From assembly GCF_003013715.1 (NCBI RefSeq), contig NC_072816.1, positions 744,001-808,000 of the forward strand: a DNA stretch of 64,000 nucleotides. The letters run 5' to 3'. Position 1 is the first letter of the stretch. Every line of letters begins with the position of its first letter. A model generated the notes under the pieces. That model made no database searches, was not told the DNA's origin, and saw nothing but the letters and a program-made list of their open reading frames with translations. Positions 1-10,085 of the stretch are shown here, piece by piece. The stretch is from Candidozyma auris (lineage: Eukaryota > Ascomycota > Pichiomycetes > Serinales > Metschnikowiaceae). The translations under genes and the position numbers were made by a program.

Positions 1-468
1 TATAATAGTAGATACAGTGAAGTTGAGGGCAAAAAACATGACGCTTTGCAGAATGGTATTGACCACCAAGAACTTACCAACAAAAGGCAAGCTGCTCAAC
101 TTTCGTACAGCAGCGTGAGCAACGTTCCAAAAATGAGGATAATAGTCGCACTTTAATCTGGCCACATCTCTGATGAGGGAGACTGCTTGTCGAAACATAT
201 CCATCTTCAAGTTATCCCGAGTGTAACCCTTACTTTTTTCGAATGTCTCAGCATCAATAACGTTTTTAAGAACTCCAGGAGTCTTTTCCTTCTTATCATG
301 GAATTTGTACTCCCTGTAGTTGAGATAAGCATTGAGAGTAAAGTTTCCAATTAGGAACAGGATGGCCACCCCTTTGTAGTTTATGCTAGGATTGTCTAGT
401 ATAGCCTGCTGTTAGTTGAATCCAGAGTGAGGGAAGAGTGTGAAACATACGGCAAGGGTAGGAAACAT
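1..468 (-). CDS. STE24: CAAX prenyl protease STE24, N-terminal part, with a short intron
   Basis: Ste24 is a membrane zinc metalloprotease of the ER that removes the last three residues of farnesylated CAAX proteins and makes a second cut in a-factor precursor. The reading frame on the minus strand runs off the left edge, so only about 142 N-terminal residues are seen; the HExxH zinc site lies outside. Exon 1 is 451-468 (six codons, M-F-P-T-L-A). A canonical GTATGT donor begins at 450, and a CTAAC branch-like motif runs straight into the acceptor CAG ending at 409. Exon 2 (1-408) continues with AILDNPSINYKG, an NAYLNYREY stretch and a region aligning with the first part of yeast Ste24 (recalled ILDHPNI and SYLTYRQY). 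The in-frame TAA inside the intron means no continuous frame exists without splicing. A second CAG (406-408) could be the acceptor instead, removing one Gln. Family identity is firm; the splice site is inferred. Confidence 0.85.
409..450 (-). other. STE24: Intron of STE24 (42 nt)
   Basis: On the minus strand the intron starts with GTATGT at 450-445 and ends with CTAACAG at 415-409, so the presumed branch adenosine is only a few bases from the acceptor. Exons on both sides join in frame and give a Ste24-like N-terminus. An alternative acceptor three bases further on would make it 45 nt. Confidence 0.75.
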
Positions 469-2300
469 TTGCAATGATGGTTACCAAATTGAAGGAAGAG
501 GGTCCTCTTTTTATACTTCAATTTGCGCTCGGGATGGTTTTTAGCCTTCGTTCTTTTGGAGATAGTGATAAACGCACCCTTGGCAAAATCTGCCTATCCC
601 TTGAGCGCCACAGATGCACCAACCATACAATTCGTCTATGCTTACGCAGGAGAAAAGGATGATGAATAAATGATTTGATTATGCAATTGAGACTTTGACG
701 TAAGAAGAGTTTATTAAACGATTCATAAATGTAGGTGTCTTAAAAAAGAATCCAGGAAATAAGCGAGCCGGCACTTTGCTTTTGCGTGAAGTGAGCGAAA
801 AATTAGGGTGCAAAATTAGTTCACTCAAAAATGCTCGCAGACTGATATTCTGGCCATAAACTTGTCGAGCATCATTCGCGCTTTGGATCAGCAGAGAATT
901 CATTGTTGGATGGAGAGTCTGCAAAAAACAACCATTGTTCTAGCAGGTTGTGGTTTCCGCTTGATTGAGGTCAAAAGTCAAAATGCCCATTCTTTTCCTT
1001 GACAGCTAATGGAAATGTGTCAAGGCGGCGCCACCCGGCTCGCTTATCAGTTAGGTGCGGCACCAGAAGCCGCATGTATCGTTGGCACCTAAAAAGTCGG
1101 CTCGAAAGCTCGCCGAGGGCGGCAAATAAACAATACTATGAAGAGAAAAAAATGTCTTATTCTGCTCGGCACGTGGGAATTTTGAAGCATTCCATTTCCA
1201 CTGAGTCATTTGGCGCTGTCCATTATACATAGAGGTTTTAGTTAGCATACAACCATGAATGCGAACACTATCTTCAATGATACTAGTTACATTAAAATTG
1301 AAATATCTGCCAATTACGCTAGCTACATGAAGTATAGCCCATTAACTGAAAACTATGCGATGGTGATAAAAAGAGATCATTTTAAATAGGTTGCACTAGT
1401 TTCAATCTTCTACCATCTTCCGTAAGACTGGTCTGATGGGCTTCGCCCAGTGTTAGACGCAACACACCTTCCTTGGCCATGTTAATAGACGGTGCTGATC
1501 TTTTTCTCTACTAAAAAGTACAAAATCAAGGGGTTACTACGACCCCTAGTGCCATTGTTGAAGTGAGCGTAAAGGTATTGAAAGGAAGAGAGGTGGCAGC
1601 ATGAAGAGGGGAGAACCACGAAGACCCTGACAGATCCCCACCCTCCCTCCTGAGCACAAGAAAGGGGACAGAGATCTAACACTTCTTTGGAGACGCCGCC
1701 GTTGAGTTGGGCAACTATTACCTGAATGTCACTTGCACAGCGAATACGAGTGCAATGGTTCTGGCAACCAACACATGCTCAGGGGTTGCCTGTTATGGGA
1801 AAGGGAGTGTGAGGAGCCAATCAGTTTCTGCTTTGAAGAATGTGGTGTTAAGCCATGAAGTTCTATAAACAACGCTGGAAGAGAATGTGCATGAGATTTT
1901 GCAGCCATTTCGGTAGCCAGAGGGCGCCAGCTACGACTGCAACGATGAATAAGTAAAATCAAAAAAAGAGCAAAAAAAGGTACCGATGCGTGAACTATCA
2001 TGAAGTTTATCTTATTCTGTAAGAAATTCATTTCAACCGTAGATCTCACCAAAAGTGTAATGTGTACTCCAATCCTGCTCTATTCAGTGCCCGCTGATCC
2101 TGTCCTGCGCAGTCCCCTCCACCAGTACTCCCCTCTTACCCGTGAGCCGTTACCTGAAACGCACTAACCGTTTTACTCCTATTGCCGTTCTCTTTGACAA
2201 AGCCTCATAACATCCGCTTCTTCAGGCATTCGACAAGCCTTATAAAACACGCTTGTCCAGTCAATCGCCACAAAATAAATAAAAACAACTCCCGTTAACT
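469..2300. other. Intergenic region between STE24 and the first subtilase
   Basis: Both flanking genes point away from this 1.8 kb stretch, so it holds two divergent promoters. Only short reading frames (up to about 107 codons) without recognisable protein character occur. No tRNA, repeat or mobile element was recognised. The right end has the TATA box of the subtilase gene. Confidence 0.6.
2241..2247 (+). promoter_or_regulatory. TATA box of first subtilase
   Basis: TATAAAA lies about 55 bases upstream of the ATG at 2301 in an otherwise mixed sequence, followed by an A-rich leader. Spacing fits a yeast core promoter. Confidence 0.6.
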
Positions 2301-3677
2301 ATGCACCTTCGCTTGGCTTTCACGCTTGCCCTGGCTACGGCCATGGTGCTTCCTTCGCTTAATGGCTTCGACTTGGAGGCCGTCTTTGGCGAAAGTGCTC
2401 TTCTTTCCCATGACAACCGTGATGTTCAGGAGAACAACAAGGCCTCCTCGTCCAGATCCTCTCCAGCGCCTTTGGTTCAAGTGGCAAACGCCGTGCCCAA
2501 TAGGTATATTGTGGTGTTCAACGACGACGTGTCTCAAGAGGAGATCGCCTCCCACACAAGCTGGGTGTCGAGCCTTGTTTTGCTGGAGCAGGCTGGAATA
2601 TCTGATGATGAGAAGAAGAACAGAACACCTTCGCTTTTCACCTTGCCTTCAATTGCTGGGTACCTGGTCTGGTTTACCCTGAAGCTGTTGAACGAGGTTC
2701 AGAACAACCCCGTGGTAAAGTACGTGGAGGAAGACGGTCAGATTGACCTCTACGGTGCGAGTGTTCAAGACGGTGCCACCTGGGGTATCTCCAGACTTTC
2801 GTCTCGTGAGAATGACGGCCAGAACAACCTCTATATCCACGACCCATCTGGCGGCAACGGTGTCACTGCCTACGTCATCGATACTGGTGTGAAAGTCGCC
2901 GACGATGATTTCGAGGATCGTGCCACCTACGGCCTGGCGGTCGCTTTCCCCTATTTGAAGGTCGACCTCCATGGCCATGGCTCGCATGTGGCGGGTACCA
3001 TTGGGTCCAGAACCTGGGGTGTTGCCAAACTGGTTGAAATCGTCGCTGTGGGCGTTATGGGACCCTTGGGCACAGGTTTGACTTCCGATATAATCAAGGG
3101 TCTCGAATTTGCAGTCCAGGACCACCAGGAGAAGGTCAAGAGCAAGAAAAAGGGCTTCAAGGGCTCCACAGTCAACATGTCCATCGGTGGAGGCGCCTCC
3201 GACGCCTTGGATGCTGCTGTGAATGCTGCTACTAATGCTGGTTTGCACGTCGTCGTCGCCGCTGGAAATGATAATAAAGACGCCTGTGAGTACTCCCCTG
3301 CAAGGGCTAGCGGGCCAATCACTGTGGGCGCAACTGACAGCGGCGACAACAAGGCCGACTTCTCTAACTTTGGTAAGTGTGTGGATATTCATGCTCCCGG
3401 TGTGGACATTGAGTCCATTGGTCTTCTCACCAGCCCAACGACCATGTCTGGTACCTCTATGGCTTCGCCACACATCACCGGCTTGGTGTCGTACTTCTTG
3501 TCTTTGCAGCCGGGCTTAGGCTCTGAATTCAACGCCAACCTCATTAAGCCTTCCGATTTCAAGAGCAAGCTCATCAAGTACGGTACTCAGAACATCATCA
3601 AGGGTCTTCCAAAGGACACGGTCAACGTGCTTGCTTACAATGGTGGTGAGAACACGACCGAAATCTGGCAACAATGA
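2301..3677 (+). CDS. Secreted subtilisin-like serine protease (S8, proteinase K type), copy 1
   Basis: 458 residues. A hydrophobic N-terminus (about 1-22) looks like a signal peptide. A propeptide of the inhibitor I9 type follows (about 65-150, with NRYIVVFNDDVS and VVKYVEED). The S8 catalytic domain covers about 160-450 with Asp194 (YVIDTGVK), His226 (GHGSHVAGT), oxyanion Asn323 (VAAGNDN) and Ser386 (SGTSMASP), so all active-site residues are present. It should cleave proteins outside the cell or in the secretory/vacuolar pathway, like the Prb1/proteinase K group, though it is shorter than Prb1. Three CTG codons (2664, 2679, 2685) lie in the propeptide; reading the first as Ser restores the usual GYS motif. 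A paralog follows at 5001. There is no C-terminal anchor. Substrate is unknown. Confidence 0.93.
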   Translation: MHLRLAFTLALATAMVLPSLNGFDLEAVFGESALLSHDNRDVQENNKASSSRSSPAPLVQVANAVPNRYIVVFNDDVSQEEIASHTSWVSSLVLLEQAGISDDEKKNRTPSLFTLPSIAGYLVWFTLKLLNEVQNNPVVKYVEEDGQIDLYGASVQDGATWGISRLSSRENDGQNNLYIHDPSGGNGVTAYVIDTGVKVADDDFEDRATYGLAVAFPYLKVDLHGHGSHVAGTIGSRTWGVAKLVEIVAVGVMGPLGTGLTSDIIKGLEFAVQDHQEKVKSKKKGFKGSTVNMSIGGGASDALDAAVNAATNAGLHVVVAAGNDNKDACEYSPARASGPITVGATDSGDNKADFSNFGKCVDIHAPGVDIESIGLLTSPTTMSGTSMASPHITGLVSYFLSLQPGLGSEFNANLIKPSDFKSKLIKYGTQNIIKGLPKDTVNVLAYNGGENTTEIWQQ

Positions 3678-3866
3678 ATGATGGCCGCCCTGACATGATC
3701 TCCACGTTACTTATGTAAAGGCTGGTCGTTTACATCCATACCCTACCAAATCGAGTTTCTTTTCTGTGCTTATGGTACAAGTGTAGAGTAGTACTACTCC
3801 TCTCGAGTTTTTTGAAGTATGTTTAAGTAGTGATGGGGCTGATTGAAAGGCCCAATGGAAGGGACC

Positions 3867-3924
3867 AATGACACCTATACACTGTTTACTGGATGAATGA
3901 CACCTGAACACTGTTTACTGGATG
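3867..3924. repeat. Two-copy tandem repeat, 29-bp unit
   Basis: Units 3867-3895 and 3896-3924 differ at only about two positions; each contains ACACTGTTTACTGGATG. It lies about 190 bases after the stop of the first subtilase. Confidence 0.9.
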
Positions 3925-4086
3925 ATGTGGGAAGAAGATCTTTTTCCATGCCGCTGTGGCCGAGAAGAGCAATGATGATATCCCTTTGGGCAAGGAACCC
4001 CTCCCGTGGCTTATGAGATCGCCAGAATTTGCCTCAAGCCACCTCTTGACCAAATATGGAAGGGTCCCCCCTAGCCCCTTAACATA

Positions 4087-4154
4087 TTCAACCTCGGCAT
4101 AAACATATCTACAAAGGAAGTTCAACCACGGCATTAACACATCTACAAAGCTGG
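4087..4154. repeat. Two-copy tandem repeat, 34-bp unit
   Basis: Units 4087-4120 and 4121-4154 share TTCAACC, CGGCAT and ATCTACAAAG blocks in register, with several substitutions, so it is an older duplication than the 29-bp repeat nearby. Confidence 0.8.
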
Positions 4155-4586
4155 CAGTCAACGGTGAAGATGGATGTCAGGAGAAATTCTATGCAACAAT
4201 GAAGCAGCGCCCTTCAGACAATGCAATTGCGTAACTTCATTTTGTGGGGAAAGCCCCTTCATCTACCTTGGTGGTAAGCACCTATATTGTCCGAAGGTCA
4301 ATATTTTTGGCCAAAATCAAATATTTTGAACCTGCTGCTTCTTCAAACTCTAGCCAGCAGTCAACTTGCTTGGACGATACTGCAATCGAACCTGGCTATG
4401 GCTAGTTGACCGCTTCAGATTCACATACATCGGTTATAGATGCTTCTTTTGCAGAGAAGAAAGGGTGAAAGAACAATACTCTTGAACAAATACTTCCCGC
4501 AGTGCGGGTCTCAAAGCAGCATTCAGATAGAATTCGGCCACTAGGTGCCCTGGGAGAACCCTTCCTCTTGTTCTTGTCCTAACAAA

Positions 4587-4614
4587 GTCCCACGTTGATA
4601 GTCCCACGTTGATG
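4587..4614. repeat. Two-copy tandem repeat, 14-bp unit
   Basis: GTCCCACGTTGATA at 4587-4600 is followed directly by GTCCCACGTTGATG at 4601-4614. Confidence 0.85.
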
Positions 4615-4952
4615 GATTGCCTCGTCTTTGCCAAATAAAAAAAAAAAAAAAAAAGATTTGCAGAAGCATCATCCTTTCTGTTTCACTACACGAAGCTGAG
4701 AGAGTCTCTCAGATGAAAATGACTCTTCGCTTGCATTTGTCATGGATAAGCCACAGCCTTTTGCATGTCGCCAGATCAGGCGCCGCTTTGGGGAAGTCCA
4801 CCAGTTGCTACCAGTGCAGGCAGCCTCTCTAGCATGTGGCTGCAACAAAGCGGGTCGAGCTGCCTCACCGTTTGCGCAACATACGTACGATTGTGAAGAA
4901 GCTGTGCAGTCAATCATCGGGTTGCCAAGCCGGATGTCGGTCTGCTGGTTGT

Positions 4953-4960
4953 TATATATA
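4953..4960 (+). promoter_or_regulatory. TATA box of second subtilase
   Basis: TATATATA about 40 bases upstream of the ATG at 5001. Confidence 0.55.
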
Positions 4961-5000
4961 TCGGGGATCCCGTGGCTGAAATGAAGATAATCCACCAAAT

Positions 5001-6314
5001 ATGAGAATCTCTACACTCACATTCATCTTCGTTTTGGGCAACGCCTTAGGGGCGTTGATCCCGTTGCACAACGATAATGTTGACATCGAAAAAAGGACCG
5101 TTGAGGCGCCGCAGGTGGAACAGAGAGACGCTTTGGCGCCGTTGTTTAAGGTAGCGGCCCCAGTCAAATCAAGGTTCATTGTGGTGTACAAGGATGACAT
5201 CTCGGACGAAGACAAAGACAACGAGTTTGCGTGGATCAGCAGTTTGTTGGCAAGGCGTGATGGAGCAGACACTTTGAAGTCGTTTGACATCGCTTCTTTC
5301 CGTGGCTACGTGGGTAATTTCGATGACAGCACCGTCGAGCGGATCAGAAACAGCGGTACAGTCAAGTATGTGGAAGAAGACGCCGAGGTGGAGGCCAGCA
5401 GTATCACCACCGAGAATACCGAGTCTTGGGGACTTGCAAGAATCTCTAGTCGCTCGTTGCCCAAAGACAAAAAGTATATCTACGATACTGACGGCGGCAA
5501 GGGTGTCACCACGTATGTGGTAGACTCAGGTGTCAAAACGGACGATCCAGATTTCGAGGGCCGGGCAAAGGTCGGTGCTGTTATCGCTTGGTCCGATGAG
5601 CCTGATAGTGCCAAGGCACATGGCACTCATGTTGCTGGCACTGTTGGTAGCAAAACCTGGGGAGTGGCCAAGAAAGTCGACATCATTTCCGTGAGTGTGT
5701 TTAATCCTACTGGAAAAGCCTACATTTCCGATATCCTCAAGGGCTTTGAATATTGTATTGCCGACCACAAGCAAAAGGTCAATGCCCAAGTGAAGGGCTA
5801 CAGAGGAGCTACTTTGAATATGTCGATTGGAGGAGTCAAATCTACAGCGTGGACCGACGGTCTTAATGCCCTTGTTGACAATGGGATCCATGCGGTGGTT
5901 GCAGCTGGCAACGAAAACAAGCAAGCCTGTGACTTTTCGCCAGGGTTGTCCAAGGCGATCACCGTTGGTGGTATAGACGACTCTGACAATGCTTACGTAA
6001 ACATGAACGGCGGCTCCTGTGTTGACATCAATGCTCCAGCAGTCAACGTGCCTTCTGTCGGCACCAGCCAAAGCCCTACCTACATGACTGGCACTTCGAT
6101 GGCCTCTCCCCACGTTGCTGGGTTAGCTGCGTACTACTTGTCGTTGCAACCCGGTTTAGGCTCTGAGTTCAGCGATTCGCTTGTTGCTCCTGCTGAGCTT
6201 AGAAAGAGACTCTTGAACATTGCCACCAAGGACACCATCTCCAATCTCAAGAAGGACACTCCCAACTTGCTTGCGTACAACGGTGCCTCGTTGCCTGGCG
6301 CCTTCTGGCTATAA
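5001..6314 (+). CDS. Secreted subtilisin-like serine protease (S8, proteinase K type), copy 2
   Basis: 437 residues, same architecture as the gene at 2301: signal peptide (about 1-18), propeptide of the I9 type (about 57-130, with SRFIVVYKDDIS and VKYVEEDAEVE) and an S8 domain with Asp175 (YVVDSGVK), His207 (AHGTHVAGT), Asn304 (AAGNEN) and Ser366 (TGTSMASP). A Lys-Arg pair at 31-32 just after the signal peptide is a plausible Kex2 site; KEX2 is in the same window. It shares long blocks with copy 1, such as YLSLQPGLGSEF near the C-terminus, but is clearly diverged in the propeptide, so the duplication is not recent. The enzyme is probably secreted; the substrate is unknown. Confidence 0.94.
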   Translation: MRISTLTFIFVLGNALGALIPLHNDNVDIEKRTVEAPQVEQRDALAPLFKVAAPVKSRFIVVYKDDISDEDKDNEFAWISSLLARRDGADTLKSFDIASFRGYVGNFDDSTVERIRNSGTVKYVEEDAEVEASSITTENTESWGLARISSRSLPKDKKYIYDTDGGKGVTTYVVDSGVKTDDPDFEGRAKVGAVIAWSDEPDSAKAHGTHVAGTVGSKTWGVAKKVDIISVSVFNPTGKAYISDILKGFEYCIADHKQKVNAQVKGYRGATLNMSIGGVKSTAWTDGLNALVDNGIHAVVAAGNENKQACDFSPGLSKAITVGGIDDSDNAYVNMNGGSCVDINAPAVNVPSVGTSQSPTYMTGTSMASPHVAGLAAYYLSLQPGLGSEFSDSLVAPAELRKRLLNIATKDTISNLKKDTPNLLAYNGASLPGAFWL

Positions 6315-8576
6315 TTGTACTTTGACTATGCTTTGTATGAGAATGTGTAATCTGAATATATGCTCGTAAAGTCTACCATGATCTAGAATTCTTTTGCCGT
6401 GCACCTGGTTCTGATAGCGTCTCAACGGACCGTTTATAATCTCTTTGTGACTCTCGATTCCATTTAGTGATCCTCTCACCAGCCAAAAGCATGTGTAAGC
6501 TGTGACAGGCGGCTTTTTCGCAGCCAAATCTCCAGTCTTGCTACAAAGAGCAAGAAGTTGCGAAGGACTAGTTATCAAAAATAGGAAGTCAAACGAGTAA
6601 GCTTTGCGCTGTGCATCGTGGTAATGTTTAACCATCCCTTTGTGTATTTTGCAGTTTCTTCTTGCATCAAGCATTTCTTGGTACATTGTTTTGTGGTCTC
6701 TACGTTCTGCAGCAGCGCAGACTTCGCGGAGTTCCCTGTAGTGGATAAATTTTTGCAACTTAATCTGTCCAAGTGACATGACTCTCTTAACACGGCTCTG
6801 GTGCTTCAGTGCGCAATAGCGCAAGAAGTTCAACGTGGTCTCTGTTGATTGGCTTTCTTTAACGATGCAACGGAAACATACGTATTGAAATGAGAGGCGA
6901 TGGGAAGTGTCAATGAAAACACCTTTGAAGAAGATAAGGCAACTTCTTTGTCAATTTTTCTTTTTAGACTTCGCGTTGTAGACGGTGTATCGAATTGGCA
7001 TGCTTGGAGGTATATGGTATATATTGGACATTTGGTGTTGTGCTCGTGAATATCGGCAGTTCGTAGCGAGAATAGACTTCGAGAGGCTTGCTGCAAATGA
7101 TTGACTCGCCGACAATTCCAGGTTGAAACTTGGATACACGAACTAGATAGCCTTAAGCCTAGATCAAGGCAAACGGTCGTCTAATTTCTAAGTAAGTCGT
7201 TATTGACAGCAAAACTCCTCTACTGAGCTTGATCTATTGGGATAGGTAGCGATTTAGGCAAGGATACACATATGCTGAATACGTAGCGAGTCCAGAGATT
7301 GTGAATTTGAATGATTTGATTCTAAGCTAAGAAGATGCTTCAATTTAATCAAATTATTGTCAGAGGAATGAACCGAGTTTTCGATTTTCTATATTTTCTG
7401 CGCATATTCTCAATCTTGATAAAACAAACCGATAACTTTAAAAATCGAAGACTCAACGAAAAGTAATCACCCTGAATATTCTTCAATGAATAAAAGTTCA
7501 AATTCCAAGAATTTGAAGATCATCGTTCTCCAGCTCTTGCGTTGCCAGTAGTCTAGTACTTCTCGCAAACTGACGATTTTGCATTTGCGAACGTAATTTC
7601 CCATATCTTAAGGCCAGATCGGAGCAACTAAAGAAGAGGTTTGATAACCCCATTGACGGGAGAATTAATAAGTCTCTATGTGTTGCATTTCAGAAGTGTT
7701 ACAGGCCGTGTGTCAATAGATTTTGCAGCCATTTTTTGTCAGTGACCCAAACACTTCTATAGTTTTCATAAGTCAAAAACACAGATCTTCAACTGACTCT
7801 TCTCGACCCATGTAGAGGAGCCGTATTTTTTAATATTCTTGCTATCTGATTCATATGATATAACCTAACAAGCGTGTGGGCGGGTAAGTAGTGGACGAGG
7901 CCTGCATATATCACCATCTCTTGTACTATAAATGTAGAAGCCATCGCGCTTCTAAATTTTTCCATCCACTACATTATCCATATTTTCTCTTCAATGTGAA
8001 TTTGAAGTCGTTTGGACCTTTTACTGCGAGCTTTTTGCTCTCAGTCCCTTCTTTGCTTCCAGAACAACGACGAAGAAAGTTTTGAAGATGAGGAAACTAA
8101 GTCTCTTCTTTCCCAGTCCGATTCGACTATGACGACAGGGTTGAAAAGCGCTTGCAGTGAGCTTAATGCACCGGGCTCGACCTGGTGTTTCATTGCGGGC
8201 TTATACTTGCCAGTATTTAACAGTTCTGATTCATTTACTTTCTTGTCGTTGGGCAGCAGTCGTGATTGACATCTGAAAGCATGCAGTGAAGGGTCCAATC
8301 TGATTTTAAACTTTAGGCCAAGTTTGCTTGTGGTTCCGATGATGAAATATCCCATAACATTCGCAGTTTCCACGGTAGCATACGTCTAGAACCCAATCTA
8401 GTATGCCGGTGACCGCCGATAGACCTTCCATGGATGTCTGATGGTTCCACTAAAAACTTGACAATTTCAAAGCTCATACCGTAACTATCTCTACTATCAC
8501 AAACTCTACACTCATCACTACACCTAGCTATCTCATCTTTCGTTCGTTTTGTTACATAATCTGCCGTTCATTGCCA
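6315..8576. other. Intergenic region between subtilase 2 and ZWF1
   Basis: 2.26 kb between the ends of two convergent genes. The longest frame is 174 codons on the minus strand (6309-6833); it overlaps the end of the subtilase and has no motif I know. The middle (about 7140-7900) is AT-rich and has no coding character. With both neighbours ending here, little promoter content is expected, so the length is unexplained; a non-coding RNA gene or relic is possible but I could not identify one. Confidence 0.55.
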
Positions 8577-10085
8577 TCAAATCTTGCCCTTCACGTTTGG
8601 ACGGGTCAAGGGCCATTGGTAGGAGCCTGCCTCAGAGAAGACATAGTTATGGTCGGTCAAAAATTGTCTCAAACCATGAGGTCCCTTGGAGCCATATGGG
8701 TAGATTTCTGGTCTTGGAGCCAGGTCGGATTCAATGTATTCCAACAAAGGCGTAAACAACTTCCAGGAAACATCCAACTCATCATCTCTGACAAAGTTGG
8801 CGTGGTTGCCCAAGTAACAGTCTCTGATCAATGCTTCGTAAGCCTCGGGAATCCAGAAGTCCTTCGAATATCTGTTGGAGTAGGTCAAGTCCAAGTCAGT
8901 TAAAGATGTTTGAGTAGAAATGCCTGGGATCTTCGAGTTGATTTTGGTGTACACCGCCTCATTTGGTTGAACTCTGATCACCAACTCATTTCTGTGAATC
9001 TCCTGGAAAATGCCCTTGGCAACCTGCTTGAACTGAATTCTGATTTCAACCTTGGACTCATCCAAAGCTTTACCCGCTCTCAAGACGAATGGAACACCAT
9101 CCCATCTCTCATTGTGAATGTTGACAGCCAAAGCAGCGTAGGTGCAACATCTGGAATCCTTGTTGACAGTCTCGTCATCCAAGTAGGCGGGCTTGGTACC
9201 ATCTTCTGATTTGCCGTACTGACCAATCAAGATATCCTCAGGGTCAAACTTGTCAAAGGCCTTAAGAACCTTAACCTTCTCGTCTCTCACTGCCTCTGGA
9301 TCAAAAGACACAGGTCTTTCCATTGTCAAAAGAGTCAATACTTGCAACAAGTGGTTTTGCATGACGTCTCTGATGATGCCAATCAGGTCAAAGTAGCCAC
9401 CTCTTCCCTCGGTGCCAAAAGCCTCCTTAAAGGAAATCTGCACCGATGAAATGTGTCTGTTGTTCCATACACCCGACCACAACTCATTGCCAAAACGCAA
9501 TACCAACAAGTTTTTCACCATCTCCTTACCCAAGTAGTGGTCGATTCTGTACAATTCTTCCTCGGTAAAAAGTGGCGCCAAGTCCTTCTGCAATTGTCTG
9601 GATGTCTCCAAATCACGACCAAACGGCTTTTCAACGATAAGCCTGACTCTGCCGTTCTCTGGGTAAACGTACTTTTTGATATGAGAGGCCACAGTGGTAA
9701 ACACAGATGGTGGAAGGGCCAAGTAGAACAAGCGCTCAGACTTTTTCACCTTGTTTTTTGAATCATAATCCTCGATAGCTTTATGGAGTTTCTCAAAACC
9801 CTCTGGCTTGTCGTAAGGGCCTGAAATGTATGAGATCAACTGCAAAAAGCCGTCGACTTTGCTTTTGGCCTTTTCATCCTTCAACTTCAAGTTTTCCTTG
9901 ATTCTTTCTCTCAAATCCTCAGTTGTCAAGTTTGATCTGGCGTATCCAATAATGTTGACAGTGTGAGGCAATTGATTCTCCCTGTAAAGACCAAAAAGCG
10001 CTGGGAAGGTTTTCTTTTTGGCAAGGTCGCCGGAAGCGCCGAAAACGACAATAGACACGTGGTCGCCAAACGAATCTGTTGACAT
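8577..10085 (-). CDS. ZWF1: Glucose-6-phosphate 1-dehydrogenase
   Basis: 502 residues. It catalyses the first oxidative pentose-phosphate step in the cytosol, glucose-6-phosphate plus NADP+ to 6-phosphogluconolactone plus NADPH. The NADP-binding GASGDLAKKK motif is near the N-terminus, the substrate-site RIDHYLGKE motif is near residue 180-190, and the C-terminal PEIYPYGSKGP block is typical of yeast Zwf1. Length matches the family. Two possible starts exist; I chose the Met at 10085 (M-S-T-D) rather than the one two codons upstream because fungal homologs begin close to the FGDHVSIVVFGASGDLA block. Upstream TATATAT at 10198-10204 may serve as TATA element. Confidence 0.97.
   Translation of the reverse strand: MSTDSFGDHVSIVVFGASGDLAKKKTFPALFGLYRENQLPHTVNIIGYARSNLTTEDLRERIKENLKLKDEKAKSKVDGFLQLISYISGPYDKPEGFEKLHKAIEDYDSKNKVKKSERLFYLALPPSVFTTVASHIKKYVYPENGRVRLIVEKPFGRDLETSRQLQKDLAPLFTEEELYRIDHYLGKEMVKNLLVLRFGNELWSGVWNNRHISSVQISFKEAFGTEGRGGYFDLIGIIRDVMQNHLLQVLTLLTMERPVSFDPEAVRDEKVKVLKAFDKFDPEDILIGQYGKSEDGTKPAYLDDETVNKDSRCCTYAALAVNIHNERWDGVPFVLRAGKALDESKVEIRIQFKQVAKGIFQEIHRNELVIRVQPNEAVYTKINSKIPGISTQTSLTDLDLTYSNRYSKDFWIPEAYEALIRDCYLGNHANFVRDDELDVSWKLFTPLLEYIESDLAPRPEIYPYGSKGPHGLRQFLTDHNYVFSEAGSYQWPLTRPNVKGKI

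Larger units (their letters stand above)
3678..5000. other. Intergenic region between the two subtilases
   Basis: 1.3 kb without a convincing gene. It contains three separate two-copy direct repeats (3867-3924, 4087-4154, 4587-4614) and an 18-base A run at 4637-4654, listed individually where useful. No subtilase remnant was recognised. The right end is the promoter of the second protease. Confidence 0.6.

Noticed and set aside
2649..3473. 274-codon frame antisense to subtilase 1
   Set aside because: Lies fully opposite a gene with complete catalytic motifs; its composition is a by-product of the codon pattern of the sense strand.
4340..4430. Possible tRNA (GGTTCGATT on the minus strand near 4385)
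   Set aside because: The bases around the B-box-like motif cannot form a T stem, and no A box or acceptor pairing was found.
5526..6113. 195-codon frame antisense to subtilase 2
   Set aside because: Same reason as above; no recognisable motif.
6309..6833. 174-codon minus-strand frame after subtilase 2
   Set aside because: Overlaps the end of the subtilase, no motif, no signal or membrane segment, no TATA-like element noted. Kept only as part of an unexplained spacer.
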